The notes under the pieces were generated by a model. That model saw only the letters and a program-made list of their open reading frames with translations. It did not search any database and was not told the origin of the DNA. A program made the position numbers and the translations under genes. Shown in pieces: positions 1 to 13,590 of a DNA stretch of 64,000 nt (within the stretch, counting starts at the first letter, position 1; each line of letters opens with the position of its first letter). The stretch is from Eulemur rufifrons (Eukaryota > Chordata > Mammalia > Primates > Lemuridae), in NCBI RefSeq assembly GCF_041146395.1, contig NC_090989.1:247556843-247620842 (forward strand), given 5' to 3'.

Positions 1-1040
1 TAGGGATCAATATCCAAATATATAAGCAACTCACAAAACCTAATAGCAAGAAAATAAATAATTCAATTAAAAATGGGCAAAGGACATGAACATTTTTCAA
101 AAAAAAGATATAAAAATGGCCAACAGGTATATGATAAGGTACTCTGCATCACTAATCATCAAGGAAATGCAAACTAAAGCCAAAATGAGAGGTCAACTCA
201 CACTTGTTAGGGTGGCTATTATCAAAAAGTTGAGTGATAACAAGTACTGGCAAAGGTGTGGAGAAAAAAGAACCTTGTACCCTGTTGTTGGGAATGTGAA
301 TTGGTACAGCCATTATATAAAACAGTAGGAAGGTTCCTCAAAAAATTAAAAATAGAACTATCATAATACCCAGAAATCCCTCTTCTGAATATATACTCAA
401 AAAATGAAATCAGCATCTCATACATATCTCTGTGTTCCCCTGATCATTGCAGCATTATTCACAATATCTAAAATATGGAATAATCTAAGTGTTGACAAAA
501 GAATAGATAAAGAAATTGTGGTATATATACACAATGGGATATTATTCAGCCTTAAAAAAGGACATCCTGCCATTAATGACAACATGGAGGAATCTGGAGC
601 ACATTAAGCTAAATGAAATAAATCAGCCACAAAAGGAAAAGGACTACCTGATTTCACTTATATAGTGGAATTAAAGAAAAGTTGAATACATAGAGAGAGT
701 AGAATGGTGGTTACAATTGCCAGAGAAGGGTATGAGTAACAGTGAGATGAAGGTCAAAGGGTACAAAGTTACAGTTATATATGATGAATAAGTCTAGAGA
801 TCTATGTGAAGGATGATGGCTACAGTTAATAATATTGTATTATATACTCAAAATTTGCTAAGAGAGTAGATTTCAGGGTTCTTACCACATTAAAAAAGGT
901 AACTGTATGAGAAAGTAGATATTTAATTTGCTTGACTATAGTAATCATTTCACTATGTGTATATATGTATATTAAACATATGTTGTACACCTTAAAAATA
1001 TACACCTCTAAGATGTAAGAACACAACCAAACAAAAACAC
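1..1040 (+). mobile_element. Old L1 3' end (ORF2 tail and 3' UTR), sense
   Basis: The segment reads as the last part of L1 ORF2 followed by a 3' UTR. Eroded ORF2 text is visible around 240-330 (a 'GEKRTLYPVVGN'-like stretch) and 470-600 (IWNNLSVD, then a GILFSL-like stretch). It ends in the older mammalian L1 tail 'gttgtacaccttaaaaata' near 980-1000 and an A-rich end. Frame breaks and stop codons are frequent, so it is a dead copy. The 5' part lies outside the window. The style fits the L1MA/L1MB age group; the subfamily is from memory. Confidence 0.85.
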
Positions 1041-3787
1041 TATACTAATTTTTATATTAATAGTAATGCTTTTTTTGAATTCCTGTATGCTTTTTATTTC
1101 AAGTATGCATCCTTAGACACTCTACTTTAGTCTTGCCCATTTTTAAAAAATTGCATATGTCCTTTAGGTTTCTTTTAATCTATAATTTCACCTGCCACCT
1201 CTTCCTTTTCCTTACAAGTTTTTGTTAAAGAGCAAAGGCCATTTAAATTGCAGATTTTCCATAGTCTGCATAGTGTTGTGTTTTTTTCATCAGGAGGCAC
1301 AAAATATTTAATTTTCTCTTCTTTTGTGGTGTTAACCATTGATGCTCATCGCAGATCTATTTAATCATGGGAAAAATTGGTGATATTTTAATTATATAAT
1401 TTTTAAAAATTTACTACCTGAAATAATTTTATAAAGAGACATTTTCCTTAGAAAGAGAAACTACCCTTTGGCTACCAAGAGTTACAGGAATATGGGAAGA
1501 GGAAAATAAATGCTTGATGTTTCATGCTATTTGTTAATTTGCAAGATAATGAATTGGATCCATGTCATCCTACAAAGGTAACAAATTGGCTTTTAAATAT
1601 CATTCTATACTCATGAATTTAAACATTTTACAGGTTTCAATACATTAAAATTGGTATCTTAATTGAAGATCAAGTTGTTGCGTTTTTGAGCAGTGGGCAC
1701 CTCTTCAAGTTGGTTCTTAAATCCTTTTAACATTATATGACTAGTTTTTGATATATTTTTTGCTATCCAACGTAGCAGAATATTCCAGGCTTATCTTATA
1801 CACTTTCAGCCCCAGACTCAGGATCAACTATTCCAAGATGCTCTGGTTTCTCTTAGTGGGAATTGGCATTTTAGACTGTAAAGCTGAACACTGAGGATGC
1901 TCACTGCTAGAAATTGTTGATATTTCCAGACCTGCTCAGTAGACAGACTGGAAAATACACACACAATATATATATGTATATACGTCCATACATATATGTT
2001 TAATTTTTTAATATGTCATCTCATGAGTTTTTATTGATATTTCAATTCAAATACAGGACTAGATGGTTTTGACTGACCTTTTTTTTACATTACAACTGTA
2101 TCTTTTTCTAAGTTGAGAATCTTATTAATTCCCACAAGCACAAGTATGACAAAAGTGGAATATCAGATAATTTCTGATTTTCTTTATTCAATACTATACA
2201 TATAGTATGTACATAATGGCTCAGAATAGCAAAACTATTCCACATATTTTCCCATATTGAGAATGCTTTCAAAGACATGGTGATAGAATGAGAGTATCCT
2301 ATAATTTTTTCAAGTGTTTTTCCCCATATTATACAAACAGTAAAGGTATAATGATACTATCACCACCAATTAAAATTCAAAATAGATTTAAATTTTTTGC
2401 ATATGCTATCCCTATTCTCCCTCCCATTTTTTATGTAAGGCTGTTCTATATGTACATTGTTAAAATATACAGCAACAAGAATATACTCACTCCCTTTTAG
2501 CCCTTATTTAATCTTAGTTTTATAGTTAAGTATATATTTATGGCCACCACTACTCCTTGATACTAATGCAGGTATTTTGCTTATATGAAACTTGTTCTCT
2601 AGATATTTTAAGAAGTACTCAATAGGGAAATATCCCATTTGTTCTTACATGTTAGAAAATATTTTTATCTCCTTTATACTTGATAGGACATTTTACTGGA
2701 TAAAATATTTTTGCCTCACAATTTTATTTCTTTGAATATTTTAAATATTACTTTTTTTCTTGGGAATAAGACATTACTATTAAAAATTATAATTCCAATT
2801 TCATCTAATTTTCCCTTTAAGTCACATGTTATTTTTATATGAATTCCCCCAATTTTTTTTTAAATTTTTAAAATCCATAGATTTATTAAAAAATTTTGAT
2901 GTTGTCTATCCTGGATCATATTTCTTAGGTACCGTGTATGCTCTTTAGATATGTGTTTTCAATTTTTTTTTCAAGAACATTTTTTTTTAATTATAATTCT
3001 TATTTTATCCATTCCCTTGTTTTGGTTTACTTCTTTAGGCATTCCTCTCATACATTGAATAGACCTTCATGTACAATCTTTGATCCTTTTTGGCATGCTT
3101 TTATTTTCTGAAAGCATGTTATGCTCCTCCTTATGCTATTTTTTTAAATAATAACTTTGTACACGGTTTGACCTCATCATGTTAACTTCTCTAAACTTAG
3201 AAGGAAGATGGGCCCAGATAGCTTTTCTAACTTCACAGAGCTCCCTCTTCTGTTGCTTTTGGTTAGTGTCAAACATATGGTGGCATGCTTCCGAAATGTC
3301 CTGGCTCTGTGCTCCTTCTCCACTTTATCTAGCTTTTTTTTTTTCCTTTGGCTCCATTGTTTTTGTCCAATTCTGTATTGATTTTCTTACAGTAGCTTTT
3401 CTTCAATGTGGGGTGCTGTCAGAGAAGGATGCTCTGTTTGTTCAATTTTGAGGATTCACTAGGTCTAGATAATTCCAGTCCCTATGGATCTTGTTCTTAT
3501 GTGTCACTTGCACTCAATTTCTGATTGACGTAGGTAAAACCCCACCTGTTTTTAGAAGCTATTCTCGAGTTGGCCCACTATGTCTTCCAGGGAATACCTT
3601 CAGCTCTCTGGGGCTTCTCTTATTACAGATCCCCAGTCTTCCATTGTTTTTCCCTGCTTCTTGTTGTGTAGATGCTATACTACACAGGTCTTGTGGCTAC
3701 TGCTGTTTTAACCTCACCTTCTTATACTCTGTTGTAAATGTCCATGGATTTTTTCTTTTGCCATGTGGTTGCTATGTCATTTTTACC
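1041..3787. other. AT-rich stretch with no identified gene
   Basis: No coding exon or RNA gene is visible. There is a short mixed TA/CA simple repeat near 1957-1999. From about 2640 the text (TTTT-rich, with 'tttgaatattttaaatatta'-like wording) has the feel of an eroded ancient repeat, but I cannot assign a family. 3180-3780 is less AT-rich and carries two open frames of 90 and 105 codons, with no recognisable motif and no support as genes. Confidence 0.5.
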
Positions 3788-4912
3788 CTCTTTTTAAAAG
3801 GTTTATAGATTTAGGGAATACAGTTCTTTTTACATGGATATATTGGGTAGTGGTGAAGTCTGGGCTTTTTGTGTAACCACCATCTGAACAGTGTATGTTG
3901 GACCCATTAGATAATTTCTCATCCCTCCCCCCTCTTCCTTCCTCCCACCTTCCTGAGTCTCCATTGTCTATTATTCTACTCTCTATTTTCATGTGTATAT
4001 ATTATTTAACTTGCACTTGTAAGTGAGGACATGCGGTATCAGACTTTCTGAGTTATTTCACTTAAGATAATGGTCTCCAGTTCCATCCACGTTGCTGCAA
4101 ATGACAAAACTTCATTATTTTTTATGGCTAAGTAGTATTTCATAGTGGTATATATAATATCACATTTTCCTTATGCAATCATCCATTGATGAACACTTAG
4201 GTTGATTTTGTATCTTTGTTATTGTGAATAGCGCTACAACAAACATGCAAATACAGATATCTTTTTGATATAATGTTCTCTTTCCTTTGGGTAGCTACCC
4301 AGGAGTGGGAATGCTGGATCAAATGGTAGCTCTAGTTTAGTTCTTTGAGGAATCTCCATACTGTTTTCCATAGAATTTTTACTAATTTATCTTATCACCA
4401 ATAGTTTCAGGTCTTACAATAAAGTCTGTAGGCCATGATGAGTTAATTTTTGTGTATAGTAAGAGATATGGATCCAGTTTTATTCTTCTGCACATGGGTA
4501 TCCAATTGTCCTACTAACATTTATTAAATAGGGTACCTTTTTACCAGTGTATGTTTTTTGTCTACTATATCAAAAACCAGGTTGATTGTAGTTATATGGA
4601 TTTATTTCTGGGTTCTCTATTCTGTTTAATGGATCTATATGTCTATTTTTATAATAGTACCATGCTGTTTGGTTACTATCTCCTTGTAGTATAATTTGAA
4701 GTCAGATAATGCGATGCCTCCTGCTTTGTTCTTTTTACTTCGGATTACTTTGGCTATTCAGGCTCTTCTATGATTCCATATGAATTTTAGGATTGTTTTT
4801 TCTAATTCTATGAAAACTGATGTTGGTATTTTGATGGGAATTGCACTGAATCTGTATAGATTTCTTTCGGCAGTATAGTCATTGTCTCAATATTGATTTT
4901 TCCAACAGTCCA
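3788..4912 (-). mobile_element. L1 3' half, antisense, with internal deletion
   Basis: Read on the minus strand this is an L1 ending near 3788. On the plus strand, 3800-4375 is the reverse complement of the 3' UTR and the end of ORF2 (landmarks 'tcacttaagataatggtct', 'gctggatcaaatggtag', 'tccatactgttttccatag'). From about 4395 to 4912 it is the reverse complement of a more upstream ORF2 part (landmarks 'caatagtttcaggtctta', 'tttattaaatagggta', 'accatgctgtttggttact', 'gatgcctcctgctttgttct'). The intervening ORF2 segment is missing. The age resembles L1PB/L1MA. Confidence 0.88.
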
Positions 4913-5290
4913 GATAGTGGCCATCTGCCACAGGGACAAAACACTTTCACCTACCCTTTCAACAATATATCAAGTTTCTCAGGTTCCTAGTTGATCTGAT
5001 TTTATAGGGTAACTTGAAAAGATGCAGAAGTATGCTTCTGTTATCATTCTGACTTCCTAGAAATCCAGAATGTAGTACTCAGCACATCGTATGCTTACAT
5101 TATATGTTGGGTTAAAGTCTAATCAAAAAGCCAAATGAATGACTAAATAGGAAAATTTTCTGTAAACCATAAATCGTTATAGATATATACTGGTATAACT
5201 TATAACATGCATTATTTATGCAAATACATACAGGTGGATATGTAGTATAGCATAAGAGAGAATAGGACATATGAGGGAGGGATGAAAGTG
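4913..5290. other. Non-genic DNA, nothing identified
   Basis: Between the L1 remnant and the Alu target site I see no repeat family, coding frame or RNA structure that I can support. Confidence 0.5.
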
Positions 5291-5659
5291 TTATTGTCAT
5301 CTCTTTTTTTTTTTTTTTTTTTTGAGACAGAGTCTCGCTCTGTTGCCTGGGCTAGAGTGAGTGCCGTGGCATCAGCCTAGCTCACAGCAACCTCAAATTC
5401 CTGGGATTAAGTGATCCTACTGCCTCAGCCTCCCGAGTAACTGGGACTACAGGCATGTGCCACCATGCCCAGCTAATTTTTTCTCTATATATTTTTTTAG
5501 TTGGACAGATAATTTCTTTCTATTTTTAGTAGAGACGGGGGCTCACTCTTGCTCAGGCTGGTCTCGAACTCCTGACCTTGAGCGATCCACCGGCCTCGGC
5601 CTCCCAGAGTGCTAGGATTACAGGCGTGAGCCACCTCACCCGGCCTTTATTGTTATTTC
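5291..5659 (-). mobile_element. Lemur-type Alu SINE, full length, with target-site duplication
   Basis: A complete Alu lies on the minus strand: poly(T) at 5304-5323 is its tail and 'cccggcc' at 5639-5645 its 5' end. The left arm contains the strepsirrhine-type wording 'ttggacagataatttcttt' followed by 'tagtagagacggg', and the right arm has 'tggcatcagcctagctcac'. Pol III box B is recognisable near the 5' end. Target-site duplications flank it: 'ttattgtcatctc' (5291-5303) and 'ttattgttatttc' (5647-5659), differing at two C/T positions. Low divergence suggests a fairly recent insertion in the lemur lineage. Confidence 0.96.
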
Positions 5660-6344
5660 TTAGCATGAATTTAACAAGGAAAAATTGGTTGATGTTTGAG
5701 GAGGTCATTGTTCAGACCAAAGAACAGAATCTTGTCATTACCTTTACCTTCCTTTACTCTGGGTTTGCATATTCAAAATCATCTGACTTAATGGCAAAAC
5801 TAAAAGACATTGATTTAGGCATAGACAAGGATCGCCTAACTATAACTGTTCTCATTAGCCAAGTACTCAAGGTCATCTGTTCTTATCACCAAGTCTTACA
5901 AATTGTCTAACTACCTATTGGTCTCACTTTAAAAGGAAACACTATCTGAACTTCCCTTTTGATTTGCACTTTAAAAATTCCCCTTCAGTTCCTGTGGTCA
6001 GCTTATATAGGTCTATAGAAAGATCACACTTATAAGCCCCAGTTCATTAAAGGATCAAGTTTATGAATTAAAATCAATGAGAATAAATATAAAATGGAAA
6101 ATGTTGCTTTTTTTGTAGAAATATTCTTTATTAAAGTAAATGCTATCAATAACTCTTTTGGCATTGCTCCATTATCCTCCAGAATTTACTATTACAGATA
6201 CAAAATCTGATGTTGATCCAGCTGTGTCTTTCTGTGACTGAAAGTCTCTCCCCCATTTTTATTTTTCTTACTTTTTATTTTATTGTGAGGGCAGGTAATA
6301 CGTAGTGCTAGATCCAAACTACAAGGATGGGAATCAACCAGGCA
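5660..6344. other. Non-genic DNA, nothing identified
   Basis: Apparently unique AT-rich sequence. The open frame 5578-5910 starts inside the Alu and runs into this DNA by chance. Confidence 0.5.
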
Positions 6345-6560
6345 TTAGTTAGAGTCCCAATAAAGCCTCTTATAGTTGTGGGACCAAAGGAATTTACTTA
6401 ATCTTTTCAGTCCTTAGGTTGCTCATCAGTGAAATGGGAATAATAACAATACTTAATACTGAGAATATTGTGAAGTTCAATCCTATAATATGTGCATTTA
6501 AAGTGGCTAAGAGCACACAGCATAGAGCAAGCATTTAGTAAAGGTTAGCTATTAAAATGC
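6345..6560 (+). mobile_element. MIR SINE, sense
   Basis: The order of MIR landmarks is preserved: 'tatagttgtgggacc' (tRNA-like/core), 'atttacttaatc', 'gctcatcagtgaaatggga', then the LINE-related tail with 'agcatttagtaaaggttag' near 6530-6553. It is an old, inactive SINE. Confidence 0.85.
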
Positions 6561-6699
6561 TTTATTAACTTTACTATTAGTTTTGATCTTTAGAATTCAG
6601 AAATCTCCCTCGGATATATCTAGGTACAGATCTTTTTTGTAACCATGAATAGTTGGGCAGAAACTTTCACATTTACACATCATAGCATTTATCACATTT

Positions 6700-6862
6700 T
6701 ATTGTCATTACCTTTTTACTTATCTGCATTCACAAAAGAACTGAATGCTATGGAAAGGGCAGAGAGTATGTCTACTTTGTTCCCTACTTAACCTTCATTG
6801 CCTAGAACAGACCCCTCACAACACTCAATGAATATTTGTTAAATGAATGAGTAAATGAATTA
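6700..6862 (+). mobile_element. L2 3' end, sense
   Basis: It matches the L2 3' terminus: 'gggcagagagtatgtcta', then 'gcctagaacagacccctcac', then 'caatgaatatttgttaaatg' with the short ATGA/GAAT terminal repeat. Together with the MIR just upstream it gives the usual mammal-wide repeat background. Confidence 0.8.
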
Positions 6863-7659
6863 AATTGTTTTCCTAGATATCTAGATATGAAGAAGGAGAT
6901 GCCTTAGATAATAAATAGGGAATAACTGTCGTTCATTTGTAAGTTAATTAATTGGCAGGTGGTTGATACATCCGTGCCTTATAAGATTAATTATTACAAG
7001 TAAGTGACGTTTGAGTAATTGATAAAATCCAGCTCCCCATCCTAGATAATCAGATTCTGGTCTCAAGTAATGTACGCAAAATATATGCCTCTAGAGGTAC
7101 TGCCTGAATAGTTCTCTGGCTTTCTTCCTTCTGACATTTTTTGCTATTAGTAGCATCCCTTTTGAAAATCAGCTTTCCCAGACAGGAAACTCTGCCGCTA
7201 TCCACTGAAGACCAGTTGTATGTATGTAATGTCAGCATCACTTTGGTTACTTCTGAGCACACATGAATAAGCAGTAAAATGAGACCCTAGCTTAGCAATT
7301 CTTCAGTAAATGAATGGGAAACCATGCTCTAGGCAGTTATTGATATTACTAAATGGCCCTTGAAAATTATCCATTGGAGCTGAAAGCATACCCTATTTCT
7401 TCTAGGCCTTGCATTTTCTTTAATTCTCTTTTCTGGACTTCAGTACTATATGCTCCCTTGCTTGGGAGTGATAGGTTTTGTAAGCAAGGCAGCAGCATGC
7501 TGGATATACCCTTCCAGATGATACCTCAAGAAAAAAGTTTGTTTCAAAACTTCAGCCCATGGAAATAAATACAAACACTGAAGGAGATCTGAAGCTCAGA
7601 TAGTTTCATAATATGCTTAAGGAGCAACATTATCAAGTTATTATATATCATGAATTAAT
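6863..7659. other. Non-genic DNA, nothing identified
   Basis: No recognised repeat or exon. Open frames at 7050-7262 (minus) and 7353-7568 (plus) are about 70 codons and show no motif. Confidence 0.5.
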
Positions 7660-7765
7660 ACCACCTTAAGTCAATTGGCCCACAATGGCATGTCACTGAA
7701 ATAAAACTGGGATTCCAACCTCTTGACTCAAAACTCCTTCCATAATACAATGTTGCTTTGATAGA
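7660..7765 (-). mobile_element. MIR fragment, antisense
   Basis: The plus strand reads like the reverse complement of the MIR core: 'aaactgggattccaacctct' followed by 'ccataatacaatgttgct', equivalent to the usual 'gctgggattcgaaccc ... tgctgcc' run. The fragment is short and diverged. Confidence 0.6.
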
Positions 7766-10700
7766 GGAGTGAGAAAATTCCATGAAGAAATAATCAAATA
7801 AGAAGTGGAATGCTCAGTTATATTTAGACATAAGAATAAGGCAACAAAACTGACCTCTATAAAAAGGTATAGTGTTTGAAGGGTAGCTATCTACATAGGG
7901 TGAGGGGAGGCCGTGCACCGTTTGTATAGTAAAAGAAGAATTAATGTGATGATAGTGATGCTGAGAATAATTTGATATTAATGTGTTGAAATTCCAATAT
8001 ATTACCATTTAATGGTGGGCTGCATATTGAATAATTCCTTCCAAATCCCACTGCTTGAAGCCAGCATCCCTAAGCTTTTAGGTTTATCTATTATTCATGC
8101 TGCTTGTTTGCACAATACTATTGATTATTCACTGTTTGGCCAAATAGTAAGATGATATTCTGTTCTTAATGAAAACTGATGGCAAATGCTTAAAACACCA
8201 AAATTAGATTGTGAGGAGGACTGTGGACAGGACAATTCAGTTGGAGAGAGGGTCAAATAAAAAGGATTGAATAAAAAGTGCTTTATGTTAAGTGTGAATG
8301 TTTTTCGGTCATCAGAAATCCTGTGAACCTCACATTACCTCTGGCTGAAGGACTATGAATATTTTTATTTTAAAGGAAATTCAGTTTATCTTGAATATTA
8401 TTAAATAACTTGATAATTTGAACAATTGATACTTTTGCAATATGAGCAGGGTTAAACATTTTTGATAGGTCAAAGGAAATTTTATGTGTGTGGATCAAAT
8501 GTCATTTTCAGTTTGATATATACACACCACACACGCTCATTCACACACACATAGACACACATACACTCATTTTATGCTCTCAGTTTTTGTAAAGCCAAGA
8601 CTTAAAACACTTTAAACAGCCTAAAACTTGAGATTTCTCTTTTGACTTTTGTTTTAATAGTAGAGTATGCCTGTTCAGTAAGAACAACTTCCTATTCTTA
8701 TAAAGGTTTTCTATGTAACATAAGGCATACATTTAAATTATGCTAATATAAGTCTGTGCTTCCTAAAACAGTTCACTGAATAGCAAGGGAAAAAAAAGTG
8801 AGTTCCTCCTGGAATAGAGTATATATTTTCTATTTTCTGTTACTTGAATTTGTTTGGCCAATGCCAAAATGTTCAACTCAACAATTTTATGCTTGGTTTC
8901 ACAGCAAAAATTATTAATAGAATTCCTTTATATGTATATGTCTATGCCTATACACACATACATATGTACATGCATATTACATAAAAATGCAATTGTTATA
9001 TTATCTTCTTTTATATGTTATATTATTGATGTATATGATTTAAGACAATCTGTCTTGACAGCTCTGAGCTCTGAACTAAAAAAAAAGAAAAAGAAAAAGA
9101 CAGCAATTAAACTTTCCTGGCACTAGAGGTCACTAAAACCAGATTACACACGCTGACTGCATTTCTGCTAAACCCACTGAGAGGGAAGATAACTAATCTA
9201 CAATCCAATACACAGTGATAAAGGATCAAAGTAAACTCTATTTTCAAGAATATCCAAATTATAACACAAACAATTGCAAAATTCCATTTTTCAATGGTAA
9301 TGAACAAAACTGTGTATCTTCAAATCAAATTAATAATAAGGAAAATTAATGTTTCCCCTATTTATAACAGCTGTGTACATTCAACCACAATGAAGTCACT
9401 GGACCTTAAACTTGGTGGTCTATGTGTTTTGCATTTCAAAGATCACATACAAAGAGACAAATAAGTACATTATTTGTGAATGCTTTTTCAGTATGCCTAT
9501 GAATAAGCATGTTAATTGGATACAAGGGAATGAAGTCGGGGGAGAGAGAGAGAGAGAGAAGTGACCCCTGAGGTGTATGTAGATACTACTGGTGATGTTT
9601 TCAAAGTGGCCATAGGTGACTACACAGAGTGACCAGTTGTGCCTTACAAAGAGCAGCTTTGCTTGGCAGTCACTGACTGTTTAGCCTAATTCTGGATGTT
9701 CTGTTTCTTAGCACAGAAGACTTCCTGGAAGTTTGGTTGGGAAAAGTCACCCATTTTCCACTGCTTTCTGTTATTGCTATCTACATTGCACAGTTGTACC
9801 ACGACTTGATTTTGGAGAAGCACATCGTTAGTTTACTCCCTTCAAATAGGTATCCTTTCCATTTGTGAATCTCACTGCTATGTGGGCCAGGTTTCCCAAC
9901 CCCAACGATAGTGGAAACTATCTGCACTTAGGTTCTAGATCTTTAGAATGCTTGGCCTTCCTAATAATATCCTAAAAGTCCAGGTGCTCTCTTTAAATAC
10001 CAGCATAGTTTTGAAGTCAAGACATATAGGTCCTTGGTCACTTATGTTCTAGATACCATGGGGAAGGCGTACAGATCTCTTTGGACCTCCAATTCTCTGA
10101 ACATTAAATGAAATAATTGTACTACGTAGTCTTAAATATCATAAGTCTAATGCTCAGTGAATATATGTGAGTCCTACTTGAGAAAAACTACATGATTGAG
10201 ATCTGCTAAGAACTATTAAAAGTATTTTTAAGGATTGTTCACAACTGATAACAATTGGTACTTCCCAGGATATTCTCCAAGCAAAGATATTGTCCATTCT
10301 GAAATATCATATTTTCTGAATATATTGGGGGGAAAAACTTGGTTACATCATTCCTTGATTGGAAAATATGGCCCTAGTAGTAATATCTTTAATAAGAAAG
10401 ATAAAAAGATTGTAACATCACATGTTTTCTATTTTGCTCAGAATCCAGAAGAATATTTGAAGTGCTTGAGGGCAGAGATCAGCAACCATGTCACCAGCAC
10501 TCAGAGAGTGTGTATGTGATGGACCGATTAAATGGAGAGTAGGCTTGTTTATTAATGATCTACACATGACCATGGTTTGGAGCTTCTGAAGTCAGTATAT
10601 AGACTACTTTTATTATAAGTCAAAATCGAACTTGAATGAATGAGCCCCCAGATTTTGTGAGGAGGAAGTGAGCTTTGGTGATCCTTATGTTAGGAGAATA

Positions 10701-11134
10701 CTTAAGGGACCACCATATGGAGAAAGAGGAGAAAAGGTAGCCAAAAGGAGGTTATCACAATTTCTCCTCTCTTTCTCCTTTATTTTTTCTGCCTTCTGAC
10801 TCTTACTTTATGTGCTAGCACACAAATCAAATTAACAAAAGCTTTATTTTACAGAAATTTTGAATTAAAGTAATTGACTCTAAATTGTAACATCTAGAAA
10901 TGGCCATTTAATAGCCCTTCCTGTCCTTTAGAACTGCACAAAAACTAAGTAACAGATGGAACTTCTGAAAATACTTAAAGGATAGTTATTAAAATTCAAA
11001 ATTCAAATGTTACCAATTTAACCAGTAGCTATAATCCTTCCATAGAGTATCTTCTCAAAAGGAAAAAATGTATAAGGAGATATTTGAACAGGTAAGTACG
11101 CTGAAACTCTTTCCTTCCATGCATCCTCCCTCCC
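7766..11134. other. Non-genic DNA with simple repeats
   Basis: No gene is visible. Simple repeats are a degenerate CA/CACT tract (about 8520-8570), an A-rich (AAAAAG)n run (about 9078-9101) and a (GA)n run (about 9540-9560). 10020-10170 has weak MIR-like wording ('gaacattaaatgaaataatt', 'aatgctcagtgaatat') but is too diverged to call firmly. The 94-codon frame at 10235-10519 has no recognisable domain. Confidence 0.5.
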
Positions 11135-11330
11135 TTTGTTCATTACACAGAAGTTATTAAGAGGTCAGTGTATGCAAGGTATTGTGTTAGGCTCAGGAAA
11201 TGCAATGATGAGCTAAATAAACACTATCCTACCCTCACAGAGGTTACTGTAAATCAGAGAAGACCATCAATCAAATAAATAAGCAATAACGATGAAGTGA
11301 GATTTGTGCCAGGATAGAGGAAGTATAGAG
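11135..11330 (-). mobile_element. L2 3' end, antisense
   Basis: The plus strand follows the reverse complement of the L2 3' end: 'aggtattgtgttaggctcag', 'caatgatgagctaaataaac', 'ctaccctcacagaggttac', then 'aatcaaataaataagcaata'. This is the usual order 'size of the peak, event, stock, line length' of L2 read backwards, at old-repeat divergence. Confidence 0.7.
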
Positions 11331-13590
11331 AATATGGGACTCCAGTCACACAAATGTCTTTTCCTTTTTTGTCAACTTGTGATACAGAAGTTACTAAATA
11401 AATATTTGACGAATTATATATAAATTGAATAACTGGGACTGAATTAAAACAGTGATTGCTGGAGAGGAAAGGGAGGCACAGAAAGTTTAAATAGTATTTC
11501 TAATGCTGAAAGTGTCATACACAGCCAAGAATCATGTACCTCAGGAAAACTAAAGTGGGCAAGGTCCTGTTGTGAGATACTCCATCACCAGTCTTTACTC
11601 ACAGGAACTGAAATTACTACTCCATTCTGTAAGCTATTGAAAGATGGAGCAAGAGCTCAAGTGACGGTAAAAAAAAAAAAAAAAAAAATGAGATGAGATA
11701 ATACAAAACCGGGTATTGGAAAAAACAAAGTTGGGAAAAACAAAGCTCAAACTGCGTGGCAGTGAACTACTTTTGCCTACAAATTTTCCAGAAAGATATA
11801 TTTTGATTTCACTATTTCAATATGAGGAAGTCACAGGCAAAAGGTGCCTTATTTAAGAGGAGAGGTGTACAGGCATATAAATCATATGATCTCACACAAA
11901 GATATTTTGGTTGAGGACAGAGAATAGGATGGAAAAAAATCTCCTGGGGTGGGTAGGGTTTATTATAAATTTGTGACCTGTCAGCGGCACAGTTCTCGTT
12001 AAGTCCTGTCCATAACTGTGCTCGCTCTGATAAGCTGACAAAACAAGTGACTTCTACATGTAGAATAGTTTATAAATTCAAGGTATTGAATCCATTTTTA
12101 TTTTATTTTAAAATCCTGATTTATCTCTTTCTGACAGCACATCCCATGGTTCCTTCTGGCTTCTTGCTACATTAGAGAGCAATCATGAATGTCAAGTTTT
12201 GATGGGCACCATGAGGACCCTTCTCCATAGTGCACAGTCCATGTGGGTCTTTCTGATATGATTGATTGTGGCACAGAAGCAGTCTCTATATAAAGATTAA
12301 TTGCTTCAGCAATTATCCATTACTGAATGGTTGACTGTGACTCCATATTTTTGACTCCTATTTAACCGAGCAATTCCTGTGTTAGGTTAATGCATTTTCT
12401 CCCTCTCTTTTAAACTAATATATATTCATTTTATCTTTATCTTTTAAATTTAGGTACAATGTGTCTTCTTACCACTTGAGTTGAGACTTGGGCAAGGCCT
12501 CCATAAATCATAAGGAATAGGATGGACTAAATAATATATGTGGATTTTCTCTCATTAATAACTCGGAAAAAAATATTTTTATGGTAAGGCTATGAATCAA
12601 AGTGGTCAAGGAAACAGAGAGGTATTGTAGAGTTTGTGGCCAACTCTCCATTAATACAGATACCACCTAACTATTATGACTGAGTCAACACTATAAGGCT
12701 ATTTTCCAAATTTAATTCTCTCAAAAGTGCCATTAAGTTGGACTAGCTCCTGATGAAATGCTAGAAGTTAAAAGAAACCAGATAACTGCATACAAATTAT
12801 TTTCAGCTCATTTAGAAAGGCCAGAACATGAGCACAGGGACAATCTTACTTTTGAAAAGTGAAAAGCAAGCTTTTAGTTAAGATTGTTCTTGATGAAATA
12901 CACTAGGGCCAAGGTTAGAATATTTCAACTTGCTTTGCAAAAACAAAACAAAACAAAATATTTCCATGTTCTCTTCATAAGTAACTCTTTGGTACCCAAA
13001 AAAGGAAGTCTAAATTATCATTTTCATATTAAATAGCTTTGAGCTAGAAGAGGCATCTACTGAGAACATAAGAATGTTATATTTTTTTTAAAAGTGAATA
13101 CAATAAAGCATTAGATTCAGAAAATATTAAATTTGGGGATCCGGACAATCTATATCTGTACACAGAAGATAAATAAATTTAATTTCACTTAAGATTACAC
13201 AGCAAGGAGGAACAATAAAACCCAGATCTATGTTCTGAGTCCTAAATGCTTAACTATACCATCTTTAAAATATGCTTATGCTTTAAAACTTACAAATCGC
13301 TGCCAATGGCATCTATGACATAATGTTATTTAGTTCACAAAGCTAAATAAATCACCAGTTTTACCAGGATACGTGCAAGGGAATATCTAGCTACCTTTCA
13401 GCAATTTAGAAAAGAAGAAAAATTCTGTTTCACTATTTTACTTGTAGTCACCATAGGAAAAGTGCAAAACACATTTTTATTAACTATTATACATTTCCAT
13501 GATAGGTTCACACTTTTATTTTGGGCAGCTTTTTATTTAATTTAGATATTTCGGGACTGTTTCCTCCCAAATTTCCTCTCCCACCTGTTC
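11331..13590. other. Non-genic DNA, poly(A) run at 11670-11689
   Basis: AT-rich, with no recognised gene. It contains a 20-nt A run with no convincing retroposon body next to it, and a short (CAAAA)n run near 12940-12955. Confidence 0.5.

Noticed and set aside
3179..3808. Two consecutive hydrophobic frames (90 and 105 codons)
   Set aside because: The T-rich base composition gives Phe/Leu-rich translations that mimic membrane proteins. No conserved motif, and the second runs into an L1 3' end.
5578..5910. 110-codon plus-strand frame
   Set aside because: It begins inside the minus-strand Alu and continues into unique DNA, as expected for a chance frame.
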